The notes under the pieces are model-generated. The model saw only the letters and a list, made by a program, of their open reading frames with translations, did not search any database and had not been told where the DNA came from. The position numbers and the translations under genes are program-made. Shown one piece after another: positions 49,901 through 61,110 of a stretch of DNA of 64,000 nt (the first letter of the stretch is position 1; every line of letters begins with the position of its first letter). This stretch comes from Owenia fusiformis (taxonomy: Eukaryota > Annelida > Polychaeta > Sabellida > Oweniidae): positions 36,410,436-36,474,435 of the forward strand of contig CAIIXF020000006.1 in NCBI GenBank assembly GCA_903813345.2, read 5' to 3'.

Positions 49901-52900
49901 GTAACATAAGGTGAGTCACTTCAAAGATTATGATAGGCAAATGTTACATAGGGTAAGTCACATTAAAGATTATGAAAGGCAAATGTTACATAGGGTGAGT
50001 CACTTCAAAGATTATGAAAGGCAGATGTTACATAGGGTGAGTCACATTATAGATGGCATTAGAAAAAGGAATGTAAGTGTAAGTCAAAGCCAAAATAAAT
50101 CCTCATGATATTCAAATATTCAATGAATTTTCAACATATTTAACATACGTTTTTCTGAAGAAACTTTGATAAACAAAATTAATAGCTATCCTATGAAACA
50201 CAATATGAAACTAGAGATGGTTAAGAAATATTTCAATGGTATAATTGTAAAAAAAAATGAAATTAATGTATGGAAAATGAATTTTTAAAAACAAATGGAA
50301 CATGAAAAGGCTATAAGCAATTGAAATGATAAACTTAGTTGTACTGTAATATCTATAAATGAAATAAACTATATTTGAAAAGGAAAAAAGAAAAATTTAA
50401 ATTGCTCCATAGCCCTATAGTCTACTAGGCAATGCGATAAATGCTATAAGAGATATGGACCACTCCTCTATACAGAGTGCTAGGATATGTAACATAACAT
50501 GTAGCAATAGATGGTTAAATTTTTTTTTTAATTCTCCTCCTAGGTGAGCTCCATAGCCCTAGGTAATGCAATGAATGCCATAAGAGATATGGACCACTCC
50601 TCTATACAGAGTGCTAGGATATGTAACATAACATGTAACTATAAATGGTTAAGAAATATTTAAATTCTCCTAGGTGAGCTCCATAGCCCTAGGCAATGCA
50701 ATGAATGCCATAAGAGATATGGACCACTCCTCTATACAGAGTGCTAGGATATGTAACATAACATGTAACTATAAATGGTTAAGAAATATTTAAATTCTCC
50801 TAGGTGAGCTCCATAGCCCTAGGCAATGCAATGAATGCCATAAGAGATATGGACCACTCCTCTATACAGAGTGCTAGGATATGTAACATAACATGTAACT
50901 ATAAATGGTTAAGAAATATTTAAATGCTCCTAGGTGAGCTCCATAGCCCTAGGCAATGCAATGAATGCCATAAGAGATATGGACCACTCCTCTATACAGA
51001 GTGCTAGGATATGTAACATAACATGTAACTATAAATGGTTAAGAAATATTTAAATGCTCCTAGGTGAGCTCCATAGCCCTAGGCAATGCAATGAATGCCA
51101 TAAGAGATATGGACCACTCCTCTATACAGAATGCTAGGATATGTAACATAACATGTAACTATAAATGGTTAAGAAATATTTAAATGCTCCTAGGTGAGCT
51201 CCATAGCCCTAGGCAATGCAATGAATGCCATAAGAGATATGGACCACTCCTCTATACAGAGTGCTAGGATATGTAACATAACATGTAACTATAAATGGTT
51301 AAGAAATATTTAAATTCTCCTAGGTGAGCTCCATAGCCCTAGGCAATGCAATGAATGCCATAAGAGATATGGACCACTCCTCTATACAGAGTGCTAGGAT
51401 ATGTAACATAACATGTAACTATAAATGGTTAAGAAATATTTAAATTCTCCTAGGTGAGTTCCATAGCCCTAGGCAATGCAATGAATGCCATAAGAGATAT
51501 GGACCACTCCTCTATACAGAGTGCTAGGATATGTAACATAACATGTAACTATAAATGGTTAAGAAATATTTAAATTCTCCTAGGTGAGTTCCATAGCCCT
51601 AGGCAATGCAATGAATGCCATAAGAGATATGGACCACTCCTCTATACAGAGTGCTAGGATATGTAACATAACATGTAACTATAAATGGTTAAGAAATATT
51701 TAAATTCTCCTAGGTGAGCTCCATAGCCCTAGGCAATGCAATGAATGCCATAAGAGATATGGACCACTCCTCTATACAGAGTGCTAGGATATGTAACATA
51801 ACATGTAACTATAAATGGTTAAGAAATATTTAAATTCTCCTAGGTGAGCTCCATAGCCCTAGGCAATGCAATGAATGCCATAAGAGATATGGACCACTCC
51901 TCTATACAGAGTGCTAGGATATGTAACATAACATGTAACTATAAATGGTTAAGAAATATTTAAATTCTCCTAGGTGAGCTCCATAGCCCTAGGCAATGCA
52001 ATGAATGCCATAAGAGATATGGACCACTCCTCTATACAGAGTGCTAGGATATGTAACATAACATGTAACTATAAATGGTTAAGAAATATTTAAATTCTCC
52101 TAGGTGAGCTCCATAGCCCTAGGCAATGCAATGAATGCCATAAGAGATATGGACCACTCCTCTATACAGAGTGCTAGGATATGTAACATAACATGTAACT
52201 ATAAATGGTTAAGAAATATTTAAATTCTCCTAGGTGAGTTCCATAGCCCTAGGCAATGCAATGAATGCCATAAGAGATATGGACCACTCCTCTATACAGA
52301 GTGCTAGGATATGTAACATAACATGTAACTATAAATGGTTAAGAAATGTTTAAATTCTCCTAGGTGAGTTCCATAGCCCTAGGCAATGCAATGAATGCCA
52401 TAAGAGATATGGACCACTCCTCTATACAGAGTGCTAGGATATGTAACATAACATGTAACTATAAATGGTTAAGAAATATTTAAATTCTCCTAGGTGAGCT
52501 CCATAGCCCTAGGAAATGCAATGAATGCCATAAGAGATATGGACCACTCCTCTATACAGAGTGCTAGGATATGTAACATAACATGTAACTATAAATGGTT
52601 AAGAAATATTTAAATTCTCCTAGGTGAGCTCCATAGCCCTAGGCAATGCAATGAATGCCATAAGAGATATGGACCACTCCTCTATACAGAGTGCTAGGAT
52701 ATGTAACATAAGATGTAACTATAAATGGTTAAGAAATATTTAAATTCTCCTAGGTGAGTTCCATAGCCCTAGGCAATGCAATGAATGCCATAAGAGATAT
52801 GGACCACTCCTCTATACAGAGTGCTAGGATATGTAACATAACATGTAACTATAAATGGTTAAGAAATATTTAAATTCTCCTAGGTGAGTTCCATAGCCCT

Positions 52901-55900
52901 AGGCAATGCAATGAATGCCATAAGAGATATGGACCACTCCTCTATACAGAGTGCTAGGATATGTAACATAACATGTAACTATAAATGGTTAAGAAATATT
53001 TAAAAACTCCTAGGTGAGTTCCATAGCCCTAGGCAATGCAATGAATGCCATAAGAGATATGGACCAATCCTCTATACAGAGTGCTAGGATATGTAACATA
53101 ACATGTAACTATAAATGGTTAAGAAATATTTAAATTCTCCTAGGTGAGCTCCATAGCCCTAGGCAATGCAATGAATGCCATAAGAGATATGGACCACTCC
53201 TCTATACAGAGTGCTAGGATATGTAACATAACATGTAACTATAAATGGTTAAGAAATATTTAAATTCTCCTAGGTGAGTTCCATAGCCCTAGGCAATGCA
53301 ATGAATGCCATAAGAGATATGGACCACTCCTCTATACAGAGTGCTATGATATGTAACATAACATGTAACTATAAATGGTTAAGAAATATTTAAATTCTCC
53401 TAGGGGAGTTCCATAGCCCTAGGCAATGCAATGAATGCCATAAGAGATATGGACCACTCCTCTATACAGAGTGCTAGGATATGTAACGTAACATGTAACT
53501 ATAAATGGTTAAGAAATATTTAAATTCTCCTAGGTGAGTTCCATAGCCCTAGGCAATGCAATGAATGCCATAAGAGATATGGACCACTCCTCTATACAGA
53601 GTGCTAGGATATGTAACATAACATGTAACTATAAATGGTTAAGAAATATTTAAATTCTCCTAGGTGAGTTCCATAGCCCTAGGCAATGCAATGAATGCCA
53701 TAAGAGATATGGACCACTCCTCTATACAGAGTGCTAGGATATGTAACATAACATGTAACTATAAATGGTTAAGAAATATTTAAATTCTCCTAGGTGAGTT
53801 CCATAGCCCTAGGCAATGCAATGAATGCCATAAGAGATATGGACCACTCCTCTATACAGAGTGCTAGGATATGCAGACGAATGGTTATGTCAGATGATGA
53901 AAATAGTGAAGTCGACTCATTTGTCTCCGCAACTGATGAGGTAAGATAATGTTGAAGATAGAAATATAAATCTTTTTTATTTTTTTAATTAAGGTGGCCC
54001 ATAATGAGAAGAAATATTAATCTCATTGTAAACTCGTAAAGAAGCAATTTATTTTTTGCATTTTCTTCTATGTTTTGTATAGCTCTCTACTATGAATGTA
54101 TACATTTAGGTTGCCGACTGACTCTTTCAAATCAACATTGCATATATGGCATCACAGCCATGCATTACATGCCCAGTCTCCTGGACCCATTAAGAGTTTT
54201 TCCTGTCTTCCCAGGTTGTCAATCACACTATTCATGATGTCACATGGTCTTTCCCATGTGCCATCCCCCGAAGGAGAAATAATTAGGTAATCTGAAAACA
54301 TAAGATCAAATCCTATGCTAAGGGCTGATGTGAAAAAGACACTCCACCCTGGTGGGAATCAAACCCACAACCTCCCGATTAAATGTCAGGTGCTCTAGCA
54401 CTTGAGCTATGGAGCCGACTGACTCTTTCACAAATGTGAACACCACCTGGAAGTGACCCCCTTGGCAAAGGCTGGCTCACGCCTATAGGACTTTAATGTG
54501 TGTTTGGTTCATTGCTTTAAATAGTTCTAACCTAATAATTTTTGCATTCAGGTCGCTGATATAAGTGATATAGCAGAACAGAAGACGCAGTATCAGCACC
54601 TTGTTCTTTACAAAGCTGCCCTCTTAGAGGTTGAATATGGCAGTGTCCTTTGCCGTACACTCAGGCATGTAAATCATTATCCTTTAACCCCATATGCTTT
54701 TCATAGAAAACCCAGTACCAGCACCTTGTTCTTTACAAGCTGCCCTACTGGAGGTTGAATACGGCAGTGTCCTTTGCCGTACACTTAGGCATGTAAATCA
54801 TTATCCTTTTACCCCATATACTTTTCATAGCTGTAATCCACAAACAAGTTGTCTTTGTAATGTCTCTACATGATAGTATTGTGTTCATTTACAAAGAAAA
54901 AATTAAAGATGTAGACCATTAAAAACTAATTGTCGTTGTAAAACACATTAATTGCAGACATTTTGAATTTGCGTATATATTCCTGTGAATATGAAATCAT
55001 GAATTAAGGATTCTGCAAATTTTTTACTGACACAAATTTAGATACTCACAAAAATTGCAAAAATGAGAATCCAAGTAAAACAAATGCACAAATACGCAAA
55101 CATTGCTCCCATGAATTTTACAGTAATTCTCATGTATGTATTTTATTTTAGAACTAAGATGCTGGCCTGTGATTCTGATACAGAATTCCTTGCAAAGTTA
55201 CACTGTGTTAGATTGGCATTTGAGGTAAACATTCAACTCTGACCTTCTAAATACAGGGTGGGCCAAAAAAACGACACTTTTTTCAAGATACTACAACGTT
55301 TTTATTTTCCAACCTACATACCCCAAATTTTGCTGTTAAATAGTGCCAGGGGTTCTAAGTAATAATATAGTGTAACAAGTCCTTCAACTTGGATTATTTT
55401 TGATCTAAAAGAGGAGTTCAATTGGTCCGCCACACTATTTGATGAAATATTTTAGTTTTAGACGCCTTGCTGACATAGCAGTATCAATGAAATGTTAGCT
55501 AATTTTTTTTCAACTTGTCTTGATTGCCAGCTTTAGTTGGGTGCCTTCATACAATGTCCTGGAGACCTTCCCATACCCTATACTCACTGGGGTTTGCATC
55601 AGGGCTATTAGCTTGGCGATCATCAGGCCGTATCAGTTCAGGAACATTTTGCAAATTATGCTTATATCTCATGGCACACCACATGTTTAAGTGAGACGCT
55701 GATGACTTATTTTATTGAAGTAAAAGTGTATAATTCATGATCCATGGCTAGATAACAACCTCAAGTTTCATTTGGTATGCAAATTATGATTTTGTATCAA
55801 AATTTAAAAAAAAGTTATAGCATTTTGAAAAAAAGGGGTGTTTTTTTGGCCCACCCTGTATAAACATCAAGCTGTATATTTAAATTTTATTTTCACACTT

Positions 55901-58900
55901 TACATGATTCGAATGATGTCAATTTCAGAACATTATTTCAACTACACATAATATAACTCTTTGGTGTACTACAAACAATGAATTCTGAAACATACATACA
56001 TACTTTTAATGTGAACTTTTTTAATTAAGCAAAATATGGCAAAACCTTGTATCCAAATATCTACAGCCCACCCATTTCATGTGACAGCCTATAACCCTAT
56101 ATGTTACATTGCAGCAATTGTTCAAGGATGAGACCATCAGACAATGGTTTGCAAATACTGGGAAAACAATGATTGCTGATCTACTAAGAAAGGCAGAAAG
56201 GGTAAGCCATAGAAAATCTAGGATCGGAATTCTGAGGATCCGAATTGAAACCTGAAATTGTACAATGTGCAGTTCAACTTGATGGGCATCAAGCAGAATA
56301 TAGATTGAATTTCTAGTACTTCCTGTGTATTTGAGACAAATATCTTTGAAAAGTTATTAACTGTCAGAAAGGGAAAGATCTTTTTATGGTCCAATATAAA
56401 GCCCCAAGATGAATGGAATTTACACCCTGATTTAGCCTCTTAATTAAACGCCCTGTGCAAAGTTTGAAAATATAATCATGCAAATATTACTTTTTATGAC
56501 TTGAAAATCCATTTAAGACAATTTTTGAAAAATATGACTTTTGAAAAATAATTTTCAAATTTTTGAATTTTCCACCGTTTAAGAAATTTTTAGACCAAAT
56601 ACAACATTTAACACTTTATTCAAGGATCCTGAAGAGTTCAACGCAGCATTTGATGAAATGATCGACTACATTAAAGAGGAAGAAAACTGGGTTGACATCA
56701 AAACAGAACTGAAAGGAAGAGGGGTAAGTGTGGTCTTTGATTGGGCTAGAGTATTTCTTAATACAATGTCCTTGCATTTACATGTAAGGATTGCAATTTG
56801 TTTTAACACTGGTGATGTTTCGCCTTTTAAATAGATCTCACACCCTAAAAGGGTATCAGTCATATCAATCATAGAAAACTTTCCAGATTTTACCATTCCA
56901 TGCACCTATTCATATTTTCGATTGCTGGCCATGAGACTGAAGACTTTTGTGCTAAAAAATTCAAGGAATTCCAATACCGTTCCCTCTCTGGTAATACATT
57001 CTTCACATTTTGCAGGTCCTAACCTACACATTCTATGACATAGTATTAGACTTTATCCTTCTGGATGCTTTTGATGATCTGGAAAACCCACCCAGCTCTG
57101 TAACGACAGTCGTACAAAATAGATGGCTCTCTAATGGCTTCAAAGAGACTGTGAGTATATGTATCTGAATACATGCTAAGGCACCACAGAACCATTCTTG
57201 CTAGACTGAGAACAGGTAGCCTCCTACTTCACATTGAGACAGGTCGTTGGTCAAACGCAGCACTAAATGATCATACATGTAAATTATGTGATGGTAACTT
57301 TGTTGAAGATGAAATTCATTTTGCTGTCCAATGTAAACATTATTCCAACTTGAGAACACATTTTTATAGAACTGTAACTGATATTTTAACACCACATATG
57401 AGAACAAACACTGACAATGAGTTACTTTTATTTATAAGCCTAATGCATTCAAGATCAATTCAGAGACAGTGGGCTGCTCTGTTATACAAAATGTTCATGA
57501 AAAGGCAATTTGACCTGGAACGGTTGACTGCAGTCTAATAATTTGCCATATTATTCCTATGTACAGTATTCATTGCAATGAGGGCCAAACCTCCATACCA
57601 CCTTGTAGTCAATAATCTAGTCATCATCTTATAAGATAACATGTAAATCATTTATCATCATTTATAAATTGAATTATTGATATTTATCAATTTATGCATT
57701 ATTGTACTTGTAGATGAATTGTAGTTTTATTGTTGAATGTCATGTCTATATAAACACTGTTATTATTGATCTTTAAAGTCCAGTGTCTCATAAGCCGACA
57801 TCGGCTGGTGGTTTTTTTTAGAATATGTATGTATTTGTACCAAATGTAAACCACTGCCAGTGACACTATAATAAACTATTTTAATAAATAATTTAATAAA
57901 TAAATAAAAGTATTTTCATTTTGTACTTCTTTGTTGACGGTGTTCGGTGGTTTTGTGTTTGGCATTCAAATTTAAGAGTTCCTCTTCCTTAACAAATGTG
58001 ACAAATGGCAGGTGGTAGCAATTTGCATGTTAATACCTTGTAATGATACCTTGCCTTGTGTCATTCATTTAATTTCAAATTTTTAGTTGTAATTTTGTTG
58101 CACTTCTATGAGACTACAACCCATGTGTTAATGAGTTGGACAATACAAAAAGACATAAGGCTGGTGTGTTTTATATTTACAGGCTCTAGCAACTGCAGTA
58201 TGGTCAGTTCTAAAGGCAAAGAGAAGAATGTTGAAGGTAGGTAACTTCACACTTACGCCATTTGGCCTCATCTCACAGTTCACCCCCCTGTGTGAATACT
58301 TTGTGGTAGACAGTGGATGCATAGTACACAGCATGGATACACTTAATATCTGATTTGTGCTATAATGTACTCTTATCCATTTTAAATGTTTGTGAAGTTT
58401 AAAATAATAAAATTAAATTCATATCTGCATTCAAATGAACATTTCATTTTTTGAGGAATGGAAAATTAAAACGTTGGATATTTTGAATTTTATTTGTTGT
58501 TCCTCAAGTGAAATAGCCTAAATGTCTACATTTTCAGATTCGAGATGGTTTCATTGCCCACTTTTACTCAATATCTGAGCATGTGAGTCCAGTGTTAGCC
58601 TGGGGCTTTCTGGGACCAAATCCAGCTATGAACCAACTCTGCACATATTTCAAGGTACATTTTTACAAATGTGTTTTATAGTACTGCACCAATAGCAGTT
58701 TTTGGGGGGATTTTAATGTTGTTAATTTGTTTGAAATTGTGAACTTTGCCCAAGATTTTCAGTTTTGCACAGTTTTATAGCATTTTGATAAAACTACTGA
58801 TTTCACATAAAAAATCATAAAAACTTCATTCAATAAAACAATACATCTGTATCAGTTATGATGGATTTAAGCTGTTTGTTTTGATATATATATGAGCATG

Positions 58901-59329
58901 ATAAAACCATATTCTATGGCCACTGTATGTATTGTATGGTGGCCATACTTGATAAATACTGTAATACTCCATTTGTTTAACTATAAGACTTGACATTGTA
59001 GATATTTCATATTTTTAAGTTTAACAGTAAAAGACTTGGTCCAGATGGAATGTTTGCCAAATTATCCATTCTTCCTGACAAACTTAAAAATAATATTTTT
59101 AACAGAAATGATAAGGTATTTACTTTAGTTCAAAACGGCTTCATTTCAAGCAAACGTTTATTATTTGAAATAAGTTATCTATGTATATTTTCAGGACCAG
59201 ATTCTGGGCTTCGCTCAAGATATATTCAATTTCGACAAAGTTCGCTATGCAAGTATTGAACAATTAGCTGATGATATCCTCAATATTGCACGACACAGAC
59301 ACTCATTGGCTAGTCAGCATTTATTATGA
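46912..59329 (+). CDS. MIGA: Mitoguardin (MIGA/FAM73), 13 coding exons
   Basis: Outer-mitochondrial-membrane protein of the mitoguardin family, known to promote mitochondrial fusion and to tether mitochondria to ER or lipid droplets. Exons: 46912-47101, 47593-47781, 48722-48822, 49515-49616, 53794-53940, 54552-54664, 55152-55224, 56115-56201, 56625-56723, 57016-57150, 58183-58236, 58538-58654 and 59195-59329. They total 1542 nt (513 residues) and all phases match. Residues 12-31 form one membrane helix followed by RRRKNKWPRKK, a signal-anchor layout. Residues 236-242 (SFVSATD), after an acidic stretch, match a phospho-FFAT motif for VAP binding. The C-terminal domain is strongly conserved (FYDIVLDFILLDAFDDLENP, NRWLSNGFKET, DQILGFAQDIFNFDKVRY). 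Human paralogs are somewhat longer. Intron 6 has a GC donor (CAG|GCATGT); intron 4 carries two satellites built on its own splice sites. An acceptor at 46907 implies an upstream 5' exon. Confidence 0.9.
49590..50075 (+). repeat. 42-bp satellite that multiplies the exon-4 end and splice donor
   Basis: The real exon 4 ends ATGTTACATAGG with donor GTGAGT at 49617. The unit ATTATGAAAGGCAAATGTTA + CATAGGGTGAGTCACATTAAAG then repeats. Donor-like sites recur every 42 bp at 49659, 49701, 49743, 49785, 49827, 49869, 49911, 49953 (GTAAGT), 49995 and 50037. Units are 14 codons, and the frame (VSHIKDYERQMLHR) stays open until TAA at 49902. Confidence 0.95.
50402..53880 (+). repeat. 130-bp satellite that multiplies the exon-5 start and splice acceptor
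   Basis: Twenty-six acceptor-bearing copies start TAGGTGAG at 50541 and every 130 bp to 53791, preceded by one diverged copy at 50402. Each unit holds the acceptor (CTCCTAG), the first ~75 bp of exon 5 and about 55 bp of intron-like sequence beginning at GTAACATAACATG. The last copy runs into the true exon 5 (53794-53940). Copies are almost identical; a T/C variant (GTGAGTT or GTGAGCT) comes in blocks, as expected from unequal crossing-over or conversion. Confidence 0.95.
54113..54430 (-). mobile_element. tRNA-Lys-derived SINE with 17-bp target duplication
   Basis: GCCGACTGACTCTTTCA occurs at 54113-54129 and 54414-54430. On -, the insert starts with a tRNA-like head: A box ATAGCTCAAGTGC, anticodon stem CCTGA/TCGGG around loop CATTTAA (UUU, Lys), and B box GGGTTTGATTCCC. 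It lies in MIGA intron 5. Confidence 0.8.
54697..54830 (+). pseudogene. Decayed tandem duplicate of MIGA exon 6
   Basis: About 100 bp closely matches exon 6 (CAGCACCTTGTTCTTTACAA, GGCAGTGTCCTTTGCCGTAC) and the following intron start with its GC donor. One A is missing (ACAAGCTGCC against ACAAAGCTGCC), so inclusion would shift the frame. Confidence 0.85.
55254..55858 (-). mobile_element. Tc1/mariner-type element with transposase remnant, MIGA intron 7
   Basis: CAGGGTGGGCCAAAAAAACG at the left mirrors TTTTTTTGGCCCACCCTG at the right, with TA on both sides (605 bp). On - at about 55685-55535 a broken reading shows RPDDRQANSPDANPSEYRVW, resembling the SPDLNPIEY-W motif at the last catalytic residue of Tc1/mariner transposases. 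It is internally deleted and dead. Confidence 0.8.
57160..57907 (+). mobile_element. LINE 3' end in MIGA intron 10
   Basis: The ORF at 57173-57538 reads LARLRTGSLLLHIETGRWSN, CKLCDGNFVEDEIHFAVQC and further, the zinc-binding C-terminus of LINE ORF2 proteins (Cys-x2-Cys...His...Cys). A 3' untranslated region follows and ends in an AATAAATAAATAAA tail near 57875-57907. 5' truncated. Confidence 0.8.
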
Positions 59330-61110
59330 CACACAATGTAGTTAGACACATAATGGCCAGTAAATGGGGGATCTGTTGGAGTTGAAGGAATTTATTATGG
59401 TTCGTTTATGGGGTCCTAATGTACTTTATGGCTTGAGTATGGGGTCCTTAAATACCTCCTATGACAGACATGATTACTCATGAATATCACAACACCATTG
59501 TCATGTAAAATTATCCTATAAAATAGGTAATAACCATATAAAATTGGTAATTTTAATGTTGAAATTCACAGGTAGTCAAATTTACTATGAAAGCAAAATT
59601 GTTATAGTATTATTGTCCATATATGAGCTTTCAAGAGAATATGGTGTCATTGTAAGTCCATATAAGGAGTTACGAGCCACATACAATAATTTCTGGGTTA
59701 CCTCGATGGATTCCCCATATTTGGTGTAAAATTAGGCAAATATTTGTAATTTTATAATTTAATTTACACTTATTCTACTTAATGTACAGAAAGTAGAACA
59801 ATTTTAGTGGAACTTGTACAGAAGGAGATACATTGTATTTTATGAAAAATTCAAACTTGGTGCAATTTAAAGCTGTTTAAGTTGTATTTGTTGCAAAGCT
59901 AACATAATCAAAAATGGATACAGAACAATTTTTTGACAGATAAAAGAACAAAAACCTGAGATACAATATAAGTCACAATAATGAGAAGTTTTAGCAAACA
60001 TGGCAGTATTTGAATTTATATCAATGATTTGTTATTACTAAATCTAGTATGATAAAACGTGTATATGTCAACACCTCTCTAATCCAAACACCTCTCAATG
60101 TGAACACTTTTTCTCTTTCACAATTTTGTTATCACCCATTAGATATTAAGATACCTTGAAATGTGAATACCTGCTAATCTGAACACTTTTGGCTGACTGG
60201 TGTTCAGATTAGACAAGTTTTACTGTCTATGAACAAAATTGTATCAAAATTGCACAATAATTGCTCCTCTAAATTATGGAAAATATTTATTGTACATTTT
60301 CTAGTATATTTCATTCTTTATTAACCTCTTGAATCCCAGGTTCTAAAATTGCTTTGAAACCAGGGAATTTATCATTTTTGCAAGCTTTTTACATTACATA
60401 CATAAACAACAGGTGATGCTCAATTTAGTGAAATTAGTCGGTAGAAATCATTTCTACACATTTTAAAACATTTTTTGGTGTAAATTGGATGAAAATTGTC
60501 CAAATTAGAGTGATTTTAGTTTAAAATTTGGGGTTGATTTTCTTGTCACTCTGGGTAGTCAAAGGGTTAATATGGACAAGAAAGCATGGTATTTTAACAA
60601 AACTTTTCTAGATATGACTGAGCAGTAACAGTGAAATTTCACATCAAGATCAGGGCTCTCACAAGAAAATTTTTAGAACCTGGAAGAAAAAACTTGCTGC
60701 CATTTACGCAACTTCTTGAAATATTCTGTGATTATATAAAAATTGCTGATTTTCAGACATTATTTTAGAAAAATAAGAATTTGTATGGTAAGTCACACTT
60801 CATCTTAGGTTTTGAGGGTTTGTGGCTTAAAAAATGAAAGAGGAAAAATCCAAAATCAAAAAATTAGAACCTTGTGCAAATCATGGGACAGGCTAGAGAA
60901 TGGTGCAGCCAGGTTTGAACATGAGAGAGAATGGTGCTGCGCCAAGTTTTAAAAGCCTAGCGCCAGGTAGCCTGATCCAGATTGCAACGAATGGAGTCAT
61001 AAATATATAATTGCTTCATCTGAAACCCATTTGCTTCTTAACACAGCAGAATGGGGTTCGTGTATATAGTTGTTTTTAGTACATATTGACTATTGAGATC
61101 ATGTACAATA
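59330..61110. other. Intergenic region 3' of MIGA
   Basis: AT-rich without supported ORFs. It contains the right terminus of a pogo-like repeat (about 60065-60230) and the decayed CAGGGCTCTC MITE copy (60651-60974). No clear AATAAA close to the MIGA stop was found. Confidence 0.5.

Noticed and set aside
50402-53880. CRISPR array or centromeric satellite
   Set aside because: There are no unique spacers, the genome is eukaryotic, and the unit is plainly derived from the exon-5 junction of the host gene.
54343-54416. Functional tRNA-Lys gene
   Set aside because: The acceptor stem is interrupted by extra bases, and the segment lies inside a 17-bp target duplication.
57173-57538. Independent gene in MIGA intron 10
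   Set aside because: The sequence is the zinc-binding C-terminus of a LINE ORF2 and is followed by a LINE-type tail; no promoter or start is visible.
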